Assembly: GCF_027744825.2 (NCBI RefSeq)
Contig: NC_071348.1
Coordinates: 2,049,563 to 2,113,562 of the forward strand
From: Synchiropus splendidus
Lineage: Eukaryota; Chordata; Actinopteri; Syngnathiformes; Callionymidae
DNA: 64,000 nucleotides
Direction of reading: 5' to 3'
Under the pieces are notes generated by a model, which ran no database searches, was not told where the DNA came from, and worked only from the letters and a program-made list of their open reading frames with translations. How positions within the stretch are numbered: position 1 is the first letter of the stretch; each line of letters opens with the position of its first letter. Shown one piece after another: positions 22,601 through 36,200 of this stretch. The position numbers were made by a program, and so were the translations under genes.

Positions 22601-25600
22601 AAGAAGAAGAAGAAGAAGAAGGGGGGCCGAGGTTGAGGAAGCAGGCGGCGATCATTACTCAAGCTGTTGCTTAAACTGCTGCGGACTTCATTAACGGAAG
22701 ACTGCTGGAAACCGTCGTCGCAGTCATACCTGTCGTGAAAGTTTCGCAAAGAGACTCAAAATAAAAAGTACATATTAGGATGCTGAACATATGCAGTAAA
22801 CACAAGGGCAACTCCAGGGAAGAGTCTTGAAATACACACTGTTACCAGTACTACTAAACTATTTTATTGCTACATCAAACTTTGAAATGTATGGAAGGCA
22901 CTGGCTTAGAGAACAGACCACTCTTTCTAGAAAATGTTCTTTTAGAGGCCAATGGGGTCACTTTGCTAAATTGTATTACTACTACATGTTGATTCAAGGT
23001 ACAAATTAAACAGCTTTTATTACATTTATTCCCCTTGCATTTCAACAAAAGAATAACAAAAGGTCAAAGAGGGATGAGTTTGAGTGAGAGGCCAGAAACA
23101 ACCTCGACTCAAGCACAGGAGGGATGGAATCAGAATGTTTGCAAACCAAAACAGAAACACAGCAAAGCACCACTTTGCATGTGACTGGAACACAGGTGAA
23201 TTGATTCCCTATGGCGACACGTGATGCAGTGAGGCCCCTCCTACTTCTCCACCGTGGCGAAGGAAACATGGATGACTGCACACGCAGACATCGACCCCAT
23301 GAAAAAACAATGACCACATCAACCTGTGTGCTAACTCACCTCATTTAAACTAAAGCCCTAAAACATCTTGAAAATATTTGTAGAAGAATTTCAGTTTCCT
23401 AAGAATTTCAAATACATTCAGAGTAGTGGTGTATAAGTCCTTTAACATAGTATTTTTGAGTTTTCACAGTTGGATTCACCGATTTTTCCCCACAAATTGT
23501 GTTAGCACTGATCTCTATCATTCTGTCCAATTTTGTTCAGTCCTTTTCTGTTTTGTTTTTTCTTCTTTCTTTTCTCTCCCTCTCTTTGTCTTTGCTCTGT
23601 ACTCACTTTGATTCAAAGAAATAAAGAAATAGGTGAGTAAGAAGGTTGTTCTTTGACCATGGCTACTCACAAATCCTGAGCAGGAACGCAAGTGTGTGTG
23701 TGTGTGTGTGTCCCAGGTGACGCAGAATGGACGGGAGAGTTGCTCGTTTGATCCCTGGAACAAAGAGAGAGAGGAGGGCAAAGGAGGGAGCAGTGGAGAG
23801 AGACCGCAGGAGGCCGAGAGACACAGCGACAGAGGAGGGAAGCGAGAGAGAGAGAGAGAGCTGAAGCGAGGGAGAGACAGGGGGCTGGGATGGATCAGGC
23901 CTCCAGAGATCAGAGCTTTGTTGAAGGGGGTTTGAAGATCACCAGCGGCTTTGTCAAACTGACTGAGAGGAGAAGATGTTGTGCGTTTGGGAGGAGATGT
24001 CTGCTGCGACTGCAACATGTGGAGGAGTGGGATCCTGCCAGCCACCCGCTCTGGACGAGGCCATGCTTGAAGAAGAAGTCAAGTTCGCACTTCTTGCATT
24101 GAATGAATCCCATTTGTGACACTGTTTGACTTTCAGTTGTTTTTCCCTCAAGTATCTCCAACTTACTGGTCATACAATGCTTCACGTCGTTGTGGTGAGA
24201 GTCGGAAGAAAGCAAGTCACAATCACTTGAATGTTCATGGAAACATTTTGGCCCATCAGCTGCGCTCCCTCTCTGATAAAGACATTTTTTTCGACTATCC
24301 TCCTGTGAAAAATAAATTCTCTAAAATTACAATAGTCCTCATCACTTTGCATGTATGCAAATTCATGTTGAGCCTCCAAAGAAAATGTTTGAAAACAGGA
24401 CTCCGGCTGAGGACTGTGGAACAACACGAGAAGCAGCGCCACAGGTCTGTGAATGGTCCTTATCTCAGCTCTATTCCTCACTTGGTTTATCTCATCGTCA
24501 CGAATCACTCGACCTGTGACCTTTTTATCTGTACGATGGTTTAAGAAAGACCCCTTCTAAGTGGTCTCAAATGGTTTCCTCAGCTCTGTAGGCCTTTTTT
24601 ACAAACTCAGCAAGGTCACTAGAAGATTGGATTTAATTTGATGTTGCACTTATTTGTGTTCTTTCTCTTTCTAACGGTTCCGACAGTCTCTGAAAGCACT
24701 TAAAGTAATATTTCTGAATGAATGTGATCTTGGCTGAATTTAAGGAAAGTGAGCTGCAAATTGAAGGTGAAAGGAAGCGCGCGGCGATTTACAGCTTCAG
24801 TCTAGTTGTTGTTACTGTAGTAAGTTGTTGGATGTATGGGAGCATGTGATGATATTGTTTGCTATTCACATATGATTACAATTGAAAGCACACGATACTT
24901 AATTGTTTTCATCTTTCTATTTCTATTTTATTTGCTGGCAATTGACCAACAAAATGGACTGAAAAGGCGACAAAGCTGGGGTGCAGGCTTAAAAAGTGTA
25001 CAAACTAATAATCACTGTAAAACACATACAACTAAATCTAAGGTCTACTACACAGAGTCAAAGACGGTATAGTGTGAAAGGGCTTCATTGCACCCTCCCA
25101 AAACACTTCTGAAGACACCAGAGAGGCACATGAGGGTGGTGCGGTTGGTGACAGGCACCCTCTGGCGCACAGGCTCCCTTTCGCCACAGTCAACTGTACA
25201 CAGTAAACAACTTCATCAAGAGTGTCTTAAAATACCTGGAAATGGTACGTTACATCTCCCTGGTGGGATTTGCAACAAAGATATGAGCATGTCTTTATAG
25301 AACGTGTCTTTATAGACTGTCTACGCAGCCCCCCACACCCACAATACCTTTTCTTTCCCAGCAAGAGTCTTTTATTGTGATCCTTCAAAACATGCCCAGG
25401 AGACATGTGAGTCACACTGAGAAACAGACATGTTACTCTACAAGTTATTAGTGTTTCTCCCTCTGTATTTCCCCTCTCCAAAGATGAAGCCTTAAATAGT
25501 CATCTATGAAATAAAAATGATTGTCATATTGCATGACAATAGACTCCATTATCTCCAACTGCCACGCTGCCAGTCCTTTGTGAGACTCCGACAAGCTGTT

Positions 25601-25949
25601 TGCTGGTTTGACTCGCACTGAAAGCACGAGACCTATTTCTAATATTAACCTGGCTTTCAAAACAGTCCTGTAACTTGCCACCTGCCACAACTCCCTGTTG
25701 TTTCTGTGTAGTTCCTACACAGCTTGACCATTCAATATTTATCTTCTCCATCTTCTCTCCCCAGTTTTGTGCAGTTTTTGCTGTTTAAAAGAAACTCCAG
25801 TTCTGTCTTGCCCTCAAAAAATGAAAAAATAAAAGTCATAGCCACAACAAGAATGAAGAAAGGAAATCACCCCAGAAGACACTTTTGATGTGGTCGATTT
25901 CTTAGCTGTGGTTGGAGTCGGAGTACAAGGTGTTCTGGTTCTCTTGGCG
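19611..25949. other. No gene seen; simple repeats at 20263-20292, 22590-22620, 23692-23711
   Basis: About 6.3 kb without a supported exon. It contains a CA run at 20263-20292, a (GAA)n run at 22590-22620, a GT run at 23692-23711 and a purine-rich tract with (GA)n at 23760-23880. Frames of up to 175 codons in this part run through those low-complexity tracts. Confidence 0.55.
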
Positions 25950-26110
25950 TTGAAGAAGAAGAGAAGGTCATGTAGAGTGCAGAGACAAAGTCTGGAAAGA
26001 GATGGTTTGGACACAGGGAGAGGAGAGACAGTGTTCGACCAAGAATGTTGGAGATGAAGATATGAGGCAATGTGAGAAAAGGGAGGCGTTGAAGTTCATT
26101 GTGAGCAGGT
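25950..26110 (+). mobile_element. LINE 3' tail fragment, decayed
   Basis: AGATGGTTTGGACACAGGGA, GAGGAGAGACAGTGTTCG and AGAATGTTGGAGATGAAGAT translate in one frame to RWFGHRERRDSVRPRMLEMK, matching the 'RWFGHV.RR.......MLEM' tail of LINE ORF2. It is short and broken. Confidence 0.55.
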
Positions 26111-29100
26111 CACGGACAGGTCACTGGTGCTAATGCTAATGCTCCACTTTGTTTCATCACTAACTTATCTGGATGCCTTTTGAGACGTCTGATAAACTTG
26201 ACATGGCCAATCCAGCATCTTTGAATTTACCCGTACAAAACAGAATATAGCCTCAATCATGAGTCCCAGTCGAGTCAAGGCTGAACTTCCTAGATGGGGA
26301 TGGGTTGTAGAACAGGGACGCTTTGGAAGAGACCTCTGCAAATGTGTTGATATACTCACGGATCAGGTCTGGGTGACCTGAGCAGATCTCCAACACAGAC
26401 CTGCTTCTATCGCAATGATAGGTCCACGCTCACCAAACCTTGGAAGGCGTGAATCCTATTCACAAGAACATTGGCTACAAAAGAACAGGTGAGGTCATGC
26501 AGTCGTAAAGGTGAACTGGAACTCCCAAATGGAAGCAGTCTGCTTAATGATGAGGGTGGGGGAGCGAGAACGCCAGGGTCAGCAGCAGATTCAGCACCTT
26601 GGAGAGCGCTGCCGTGCACAATTCCTGCCTCTTTTATTTGATGGGGGCTCTGCTTTACACAAGAAATATGGTGCAGGTCTGTCAGCACAACGCTTCAAGG
26701 GGATGTGTCACTGCGTTTAGCATTGGAATTCTTGTTGTTTTATTTGACTTTCTAACGTGTTTCTGATGTGGAGGATTTGTCTCGAGTATTTTGCAGGTAA
26801 AATAAGGGTCAGTCAACCAAGCAACAAGCCTGAAGTTGTACACCAGTGAAGTCATTTTGATCATTTGTTTATTCATTGTCTATCGATTTATACAAGTTAT
26901 TATTGATGTAATGTATTTTTATCTCCTGCAACACATCCTCAACGCTTCTCTCAACACTAAAAAAAAGAACATTCTACTCCATGTCTCTCCCTCATGACTA
27001 ACCTAAGAGAATGTTTTGTCCTACTGCATTTTGTCCACTGGGTCACTGCAGCCATCACTTATTTAGTATCTAAGCTTCCGAAGGCAATTCAAATGGGAAA
27101 CTTAATGTGAATGAAATTGACTGACTCAACTACTAACAGTCCGCCATAGCGCTCCTGCATCACTTCCTCGTCGCCTTTGTCTCTATACTCTTTTGTTGTA
27201 TCACATCTCCTCCATCCTCTTTGTATCCCGTTACAACGCCCCCTCCACTCAATTATTATTTTTGCCCTCCTTTTCTTCTCCACGCGAGCCTCAATCCCTC
27301 TCCCTCCTTCTCTCCCTCTAATATCCCAATGGTCTTGCTGAGGGGCATATGCTGTTGCAGGGAGGAGGCGGTGTCAGCTCACACTGTCACAACAGGAGGA
27401 CACACACAAAACCATCCAAAACACATGGCTAGACTTAACCAGGATTCTCTTAAACCCAATTATACTTTTACTGAGGTTCACACACACGCACACACACGAG
27501 AGGGCAGACACACACAGACACTGAACACAGTCTCACCCGGAGGAAAAAAAAAACAGTTCTTGTCTGCAAACTGGCTGACAGCAGAAAATAGCTCTGTCTA
27601 AGGAGGTGTGAGAGAAGAAGACTTGATATGGCAAAATTAGTGAAAGAGGACAGGAGGGAATGTTGAGAGAAGACATCCTGCGAGTGAGAAGACTTGAAAA
27701 AGAGTGGGTTGAGCGGATTAAATGAGACAAAGGGGAAGTGAAGGGGAATTGAAACTGCATGACTCGGGGAGAAAAGAGAAGGATTTCTTGAAAACTCCTC
27801 ACCGCTCACTCTTCCTCATTCCAATCATTCTTCACTATCCTTTTATTTCTGACTACCTCATCCAGACCCCAATAGTATGCATCGCTCTCAGGCCCTTTGG
27901 TGACTGACCTGTCGCAGTAGGGCCTGGAATAAACACGGGTTTACGCGGTGAGATGCAGCGCGGCAGAACGGACGGCCCTAGGTACTAAGCCAAGCCGCTA
28001 AGATGTGATGTCAATGACACCTTGTTTTCCTTCTCTCTACATGGAATACAGACTGTAAAGTATCTCCTACGATAGGACCGGATAGCTTCTTCAACTGTGC
28101 ACAGTGTGATCCCACAGTACAGTTGCGATTCCCGAACCCCCAAAACAACATCTGGTCCGTCTGTTTATGGTGATGTGAAACTTTAATGCGCCAGTGAGCA
28201 CAAGCTTCCTTATAATTGCCTTTGCTTTCCTCCAAGCAAAGGCAATGACCCCTGTTGTTGGTGATTTACTGCAAAAAAGTGAGGGACACCAACATGGCTG
28301 AGTTGTTGATCCTCATTTGTACAAATAAATGAAACACTGTGCCGTGGCTGACTCTCCACGCTCATGTAAGACCCGCAATGGAGTCGAGCACTCCAGTTCA
28401 TTACATCCTGAAAAATGTCACACGTAAATAGAACTGGTTCATTCCACACTGAGCCACGGGCTAATGACTATAAATATCACGTTTATAACAGGTGCAACCA
28501 GTGTTGTGTTTGTGACATGATCTTTCATTGGCAGTCAATGTTGCTACTAACTCCACTGTGACTGTGTGGCCATGAACATTGAAGATAGACAGTCAGACTG
28601 CCTCCAAGCTAACAGAAGACAAGAGAGCCAGTCCCATTCCTCACCACTGGACTCTGCCCATGTTTCTCTCACTTCAGGTTTTATAGGTGATTTCTGCTGA
28701 AATGAAACTGGCAGAGTAGAAGCTCGATCAACTCGCTCAGTAGAGAGGGAACTAGTCAGCAAATTCAAGGGAAACTCAAAAGGGTGTGTAGCGGTGTCTG
28801 TCTTCATCTGCCTCCCTCGCTGTTATTATTACCACCTGTACGATCACGACTGTTCGCTAAACACGGAGCAAAGATGTCACTGGAGCAACTGAATGTTGAG
28901 AGAACATTTTTTTAACCCTCATCTTCATGAGGCGCAGGCGGTGTCCCTACAGACAGCAGGTCAGCGTCAGAGCCTCGGGGCATGTGATGTGCCCTGCATG
29001 ATGAAGATAATAACCAGGAAAATTCCTTTATCGGTTGTTATCGATGTGAATGGGTGAATCATTATTGTTTTTATCACCGCGGACCGGTCAACGCTTGGCG

Positions 29101-29289
29101 ATTGGAACGTGGTCCGGGGGGTATGAAGTTGCTGCTTTGAACCGTCAGATCAGGCCTCTGCATGTTTGTGGGCCCACGAAGACTCACCATCTCCTCCTCT
29201 CCACCAGAGCCCTCATGCTCTCTGACTCGCTATGGTAACATGCCCTCAAAATAGCATACAGTTACACCAGAAAACCGAAAACTTTAAAT
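26111..29289. other. No gene seen; short hairpin at 28215-28246
   Basis: No exon recognised. A 13-base perfect inverted repeat (ATTGCCTTTGCTT, arms 28215-28227 and 28234-28246) is present. The + strand at 27600-27740 is purine-rich. The minus frame at 26407-26688 has no known domain. Confidence 0.5.
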
Positions 29290-29607
29290 CACCATATGGC
29301 TAAACCAAGTACAACTCCAGGTATTGTTTGTTAGAAACTTTCTTCTTCTTGGAAGAGACAGGCTCTTCTTCACTGAGCCTTTTCCCCTTCGCAAAGAAAC
29401 AGCTGTTTCCTACTCATTTTCTGAGCCTGTGGGTTCAATTTTGGCTCTCAAGTGACCAAGGATTAACCGAGAGAATCCGGTCATTTTTCAAAATAAAACT
29501 CAAACTCAGATAATACACAAAATGGAAATAATTATTTCTTGTGCGGCCCAGTACCAATTGATCCACGGACTGTCACTGGTCCCCGGGCCGGGGGTTGGGG
29601 ACCACGG
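29290..29607 (-). mobile_element. hAT transposon 5' fragment, copy 2
   Basis: Reading the minus strand from 29607, CCGTGGTCCCCAACCCCCGG is followed by GGTACTGGGCCGC, GTGTATTATCTGAG and then an ATG at 29417-29415 opening MSRKQ. The order and spacing match copy 1 at 6000, but the frame is lost within a few codons. Both copies keep only the 5' end. Confidence 0.8.
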
Positions 29608-32600
29608 GCTTACACAACAGCTAAAGTCATGCATGACTGGATGAAACTGTTTCCTGCACAGTCCTTTCAGCAGGTATTTGTTTTAGGATATGTGCAGACA
29701 CTATCAGCAACTGCAACAATCCAAAACATTTGCCTGCAGAAAAAAAAAAACAGGGCTGAGGGGCATAATGGGAGCAAAGTAGGAAAAGCAGTGGGCAGAA
29801 CAGCAGGGTTCCAGACCCAGACGCACAAAGAAGCTGAAGGTGTGATGCAAGACTGAGTCGCTAATTAGATTTCTTTAAACTACGTCTCCGAGTGTGACCT
29901 TAATAAACAGATGATACGTACTCACACACTCATTCTGATGCGGCGTGCACACGCACTCAGTGTGATGAAAGTGTTACCTCAGCGTTTTCCAGCTAAATGT
30001 ACTCATTAGCCTAGTTGCACATGGCTGCCTGGGAAAACAACAAAGTCAGCGCCACAAAGCAGCGAGCATTCATCCAGGCGGCTGTCAAAGACGAAGACAG
30101 GGAGCAGAGGTCTCACACTCACACACTCCAGCACACGTTGTGTCTCGCAGACTGGGTCACATTACACCCCAGTCGATGCCTTTTCTCGTCCTCCATACAG
30201 CATTTAAGCACATCTGCTTACGAAATGCTTCTTCAAAGAATAACTACTGAAAATGTATACAAATAAATAACACATTTCAGGGAGAGCCACAATTTACTGG
30301 AAGAATTGGGTGTCACTTCTGTGCCTGATATTGTTCTTCGCGTTGGCCATTTGGTTTAAATTTTTGTCACGCTAGTCCTCCCAAAGTGAGTGAGATATTC
30401 CAGGTTTTGTGACCAATTTTCCACATTGAGAATGAATGGGAAGAGGATTCAAAAGTTCAGAAATTTAGCCTCTACTTCAACGGCTCCTCCAAACTTTGGC
30501 CTAGAAACTCTGCCAAAAGCTCATAAAGATTCAGAGACTCATCCTCTGTTGCGCTAAAAAAATGATCAGAGCCAAGTCATATTGTTTGGCCACATATCTG
30601 CCTCAAAGAACCAGAGATTTGGCAAAAATCTAAAACTTAAAAGAGTGAGCAGTCAAGCTGGCTAGAGGGGAGCAGAGCAGCCGAAGTCCGGTCATGTTCC
30701 AGTTTCTTGACTGCAGTTGTGGCCAAATGGTGAAAACATGAAAATCTCCAGTTTTGCAGTGGCACTTTCAGAATTTGCGTGAAAGTGTGTGGCTCCACTG
30801 ACGCGTTTAGAGTCGCGCACAGTGCATTCACGAGCTGTTTATTCATAAACGGCAGCATCTAGTTACAGTTTACAAATGTTGAATGAATGCATTCCTCTAA
30901 CAGTCGGACCAGCGTATGCTATATACCTGACTCTGGGAATGTGCTGTTGATAAGCAAAGGCAGCGAGTGTTTAGCAATCTGTAACATTTGCTCCCTTTGG
31001 CCCCATTAAAACAGCTGTAGACCTTTTCAATTAAAGCATTCAAACAATAAGTTCACGTCGCATGATTCCCTGACTGCAGTCAGCATTCTTTTCAGCTGTC
31101 TGTGGTCAAATCTGCTGGGATTATTTATTTATTTATCCATTTCTATCACACGCGAAAAGCGATTTGTCTTTCCCCAGATAATATTTTAGCATGGACCATT
31201 AAAAAGTAGATATTCAGTATAGATGTTCTCATTTCTTACAAAGTTGTTTTACCAGGCAGGAAAAACCTGGAAGACCCTGAACTATGCATCTCGTCTCCTT
31301 GGATATACACTGTTTTCCACCTGGAGAGGTTTGTCAGGGATGTTTTAAAAGGGTAACAGTTCTATCATTTTTCAAAGGCAACAGCACTATTTCTCTTCAG
31401 TAAGGAAAAGTAACAAAATTAAATTGATTTCAGACAAAAGTCTAGGTGTTGTTTTGACCTAGGTCACCTGGGGATTTGACTCCATTCTTGAGTCAGTGTT
31501 TGCCTAAACCTCAACTCTCAACCTGAAGCTTTTACACATTCAGAATTTGGAGGAATAAAACAAGGAAATGTACAGTACTTCTATCAATGCAATGAGCCAA
31601 AGAAAACCATGAACATAGATACAATGTATGGGGGTCATATGGAATAATTCCATGAACAAAGGTAACAAACGCTGATGACAAATTATGGGTTAGTGAACAT
31701 CATATTGCTTACCAACGAACAGTGAAGCATTTCAGAAGTATGCATGAAGCCAGGTGTGTAAGTTTGCACTTAAGAGCTGGTGTAAAGTTGATATAACTGC
31801 TGCTAATACTTCCAACAACTTGGAGCCAACTTCTGACTATTTTCATTTACTTCCTGAAAACATACACTGCGATGAACAAGCAACAACTGGTATTCTCTAG
31901 TTCTAAGCTCAGACGCCAGTGACAGCGTGTGGAGGCAGAGCCGTGACTATTAGTAACCTCGGTGTCATCGAGCCGGTGGTGGTCCAGTAATTAGGACCTC
32001 AGTTGATTCATATTCATGCTCCATAATGTGCTGTATATATAATCTATGAGCTGAGCTAGAAATGTAAACAAGCTCCCGCTGAAATGTTTTAATTGGTCTG
32101 TTCCATTTCCATTTCAATAAGACGTCCCTGCGTGTCCTCTCGCTCGCTGCCCCCTCCACCTCCATCCTGGTGTCTGATATTTGACATCCTGGCAGCCTCT
32201 CCTTCCTGTCAATGGATCGGGCTACACCACCATTCTGGGATCCAAGTGGTTCTTCAAAGGCAGAAGTATGAGTATGTGTGCAACTGGATGTGGCGGGCCG
32301 AGAACAACACAGGAAGAGATGATAGAAGAGAGGAGAAGCAGAGATGGAAAGAAACAGTGAGATGTCACCGTGTCTATTATTTTCTGTTGCAACTTAAAGT
32401 GCATCAGTTTGGCTGAAATAAAAAAAAAAAAAATCACGAGTGGATGTGAAATGTATTCTAGCACGGCAAAAAACTATGTTCCCCGGTCACATGCTAACCC
32501 TAACCCTAACCTGCCCCACGGTTTGAGAAGGGCTGGTGTAAAAACTCCACTCAATTTAGATAAAAATTTTACTGAACTATTATTGTACTGCTGTGCTACT

Positions 32601-32984
32601 TTCATCGTGCTCTTCAGACCCTCATGTCTACTCATGGGGAGATGCTGAATCTCATACAGGTCACGCCTTAAGAAACCCAATGCTGATGGACATGATTTTG
32701 AAAAAGCAGTGTGTGAGTGAACCATATTCATTTTGAATTTACCAAAAATGTTGAAAACTTCATCAGATGTAAAGGACCATTTTGCCTGGTACTTCCAATT
32801 CATTCATGCTCCCTGTGTTTCCTCGCCTTGTGTGCCAACCAGTTGAGTCTCTCCTCCCAAACGTCATCTCCAAACAGTCGCTCTGATATGAACAATTTAT
32901 TTTTATTTAACAAGATGACCATCAGCAGTCCTGTTCAGATGTAAATGATGTCGCCTGCATATATGAAGTAGAAAGACTACAGGA
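29608..32984. other. No gene seen; possible conserved non-coding stretch at 31000-31140
   Basis: No supported exon. The piece at 31000-31140 (GGCCCCATTAAAACAGCTGT, TTTTCAATTAAAGC, GACTGCAGTCAGC) and the piece at 32020-32120 have the look of developmental enhancer DNA. Three telomere-like CTAACC units lie at 32494-32511 and are too few to mean anything. Confidence 0.4.
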
Positions 32985-32989
32985 ACTCA

Positions 32990-33295
32990 AACAGCAATCT
33001 CTGCCACGCCTCCTGCTGGTTCAGAACTCAGCAGCAAGGCTTCTAACAGACATCACTCCAGTCCACTTCTGAATCCGCTTTAAGATTTTGCTGATAACGT
33101 TTAACGGGCGTCTTGGCCTGGCCCTGACTATATTGGGCCAGCCAGGAGTCTCACATCCTCAGGTGGCTCTGTCCCTCAATATACAGAGCTTTTTCTGTCA
33201 GGACTCCTCGACTTGTACCTCACTCAAAGCGAAAAAACATTGTTGACCAGAATTTATTGGTGGATTAAAACTCATTTTATCAGCTGCACTTATAG
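32990..33295 (+). mobile_element. LINE (L2-type) 3' end, decayed
   Basis: Reads LLVQNSAARLLTDITPVHF, then IRFKILLITFNGRLGLALT and GGLKLIL at the end, matching the C-terminal 'LVQNAAARLLT.....ITPV...LHWLPV..RI.FKILL.T.KALHGLAP' block of L2-like LINEs. There is a small internal deletion between 'ITPV' and 'RFKI' and an in-frame stop. Confidence 0.8.
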
Positions 33296-36200
33296 ACTCA
33301 AATGTTTAGCCATCCACCTTCGCGGTCGAGCAAACATTCCTCTGCCTGTAAAGTGAACAATGTTGTATAAAGAAAGGTTTATAAAAAAAAAAAGATTGTT
33401 CCACTCTTCATCCTCTTCAGAGTCTCCCTCAGGTCCACCCTGCTGATTTCCTCAACTATATGATCCACTTTCTCACTTTTGTCTGTCATTGTTTTTCATT
33501 CATCAGGATATATGGCAACACTTACATTTGAACATGTTGTGTCATTGAACAATGCATTTAAAGTCGCAGTCGTCTATGGCACTAAAAAGGAACATAATGA
33601 AAACGACAAACAAAAAGCAACATAAATGGATATCTTTGTCATAAAGTCTGCAATAAAACAAGTTTTGCTTTCTACTGTTCCCTGCAGGAGTCCAGGAATC
33701 TCTTTTCAGTCGGGTGAGGAAGTGTAGTTCTTCAACAATTAAATTCTTAAAAACCGCTTGGCAAAACTGCCTCTCTCACAGTGTGAGCACTCATGTTTAG
33801 ATGCAGATGAAGGGATGGAGGGAGGGAGGAGGGGACAAGGAAAGGGGACGCAGATGAGATGGGAGTGGCAAATGGGGGATAAAAACAGGCACCAAAACAA
33901 TGCTGTTGCTCTCGTCACCTGTGTTACCTGCTTCCTACACTTCTGTTTTCTTATATCTACCACGAGCAGGCTTTTCTATCTGTCCGTCTAGCAACCCTGT
34001 TTGACTCATTCTGTCTCTGTCTCTGTGTGCGCTGTCATCCTGCGTGCTGCCACGGGCTCCCCTCGACTACTGGCGTCCATTAACATAGTTGTCCGCTGTC
34101 ATTACAGACACACAGCGAAACATTCCAGCTTCTCATGTCAGACACAAGGATTGGAAGCAAGGGAGTTTCCACAAAAAATTGGATCAATATTGAAAGAAAA
34201 TGAAGCCCAACTTGTAAAATACAACACAATTTTTAAATACATGGCTTCGCTTTGGTATAGACTCTATAAGCTGTTCCGTTTATTTTTGTTTGTATGGGAA
34301 TTCAACCAACATCCTGCGCTGAACATCATATATGGCCAGATTCATGAGGTCCTTCATCAACCTTGTATGTGTCTCACCAACTTCCTCACTCTGCTTCAAA
34401 CTTTGGTGAAGCACAACCTCAGCCACTTGCACCTTATTTCAGTCTTTCCAAAGTCATATGAGGGCACGTGTTATGGTTGTGTTTTCCTGTGCTTTTATTT
34501 TGTCGTTCCCGGTCGGGTGTGTTTCCGTTTCCTGTCTTCATCTCGCCAGCTCTTAGCAACACAGCGGGTGCCCATCTTACTGTAAAACCAAAGTCAATCT
34601 GAGGTTTCCACTCTTGAAACAGGATGCCGATGAACAACGATCGATTCAAGCTTGCCGCTTGTCTAAAAACCATTTGTTTGGCTATGGTTGACCCAGCCAA
34701 ACAGTTCTGTCATATTCCAGATGGCAACTTCATCTGCGTGTGGTGGCTTTGTCATTTTCAAGGCTCCAAGAAAAAACGAAAAGTGAATCAAGAAACACTG
34801 GAGTATTTGTTCCCAATCATGCTCTGACAGCGAATGAGACTGTCCAACAGATGTTTCACAGCAGAATGGGCACAGCTGCAGCGCTTCAAATGATTATATT
34901 TAGGCTTGATTTAGGCGTGGCTCCTGCTTCCAGCACTGAATTGGACCTTTACGCGTGGTTTTATCAGGTGTATTTGTCAAATACTTCATCCCAGTGGACA
35001 GTGTAGGTTTAGCTTCTCACATCATTGAAACGGTGAAAAATGAGTCTGTCATTAATGTCGACTGCAAAGTGCTATTGACGCAACGGATTTTACAGAAAGT
35101 TCCCGTGGACAGTGAATCATCATGTCATAAATACCGTATTCGATGGCCCTATCACAAAACCATGGTTTGTGTTATTAAATGCAAGGGATCCACGAAGCCT
35201 CTTCGGTTATAATCGAGGAGCCGTGACGAGGATCTCACAGGAGGCAATACGTGACGTAGCACAATATTTAATATTACACAACAAAATAAAACACTCGAAA
35301 AGTCCAAAACTGGAGAATAAGGCTGGGTCCTATTTCTCACCCGAACACTAGCACTTGGTTCTGAGTGCCCTCCGACGACGAACTGAAGTGAATTCGGACA
35401 AAACTTCATGACGTCACGCGATGATGTTGTTGCATCTCTTTAACACAGTTACGTTTTGCAGAACAAAAAAGTGTGTGCTCATTTGACTGAGGCTCCCTAA
35501 AATATCCATCTAAAAATACCCGTGTGGTAGAGTCAGATTTAATGACTCCATCTGTTCCTCACGGGTCCACTGGTCTTTACCCAGCTGGACACGATTATGT
35601 CCTTTCTTTCACTTCTAAACCAGCAACAGTTCCAAAATCAAAACTATATGCAACAGCAACGGGGGCAAACCATCCCAGGCAGGCTAACAAGACCATCACT
35701 ATGACTTTCATGGGGCTCTTTTGGGGATCACATTGCCTCTGGAGGGTTCACGATGAATGCAGTATTGTTACCATCCGGCTGAAACAAAGGCTTACCACGC
35801 TTTGTCCAAAAACCAACAAGCGTTTGTTTCTGTTTTTTTTTTGTTTTTGTATCCACCAATTTAAGCGATAACATAGTGGCAATAACCAAAACCCAACAGC
35901 GGCCATTTGGATTAAACGCTTCAATTTCAGCACAGCGTAATGAAGCATACATTTCTCTTGCTTACACTGTGTTTAATGATGGCGGAGCAAGATAACACTG
36001 GACATCAAATGCAACACACACTGCCTAATTAAATAGCTGAGAGTATGAATGTGTGTGTGTGTGTGTGTGTCTACGTGCGCGAGGGAGACGGACGGCGTGG
36101 CGGAAGAGAGATAACAGCTCTATAATAATCAGTCTGTAGGGAATAGCAGAGCAGAAAACTGTGACAGCTTGTCCACTAGTTAACTGTCAGCTCCCAAAAC

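Noticed and set aside
22591..22620. (GAA)n as a possible coding poly-Arg/Glu run
   Set aside because: No supported exon around it; simple repeat.
23518..24045. 175-codon Ser/Leu/Pro-rich minus-strand frame
   Set aside because: Runs through a polypurine/(GA)n tract; low-complexity artefact.
32494..32511. Telomere-like CTAACC repeats
   Set aside because: Only three units; similar short runs occur in dispersed fish repeats.
34001..34585. 194-codon frame, the longest in the window
   Set aside because: No similarity to a known family recognised and unusual residue mix; lengths like this occur by chance in 64 kb.
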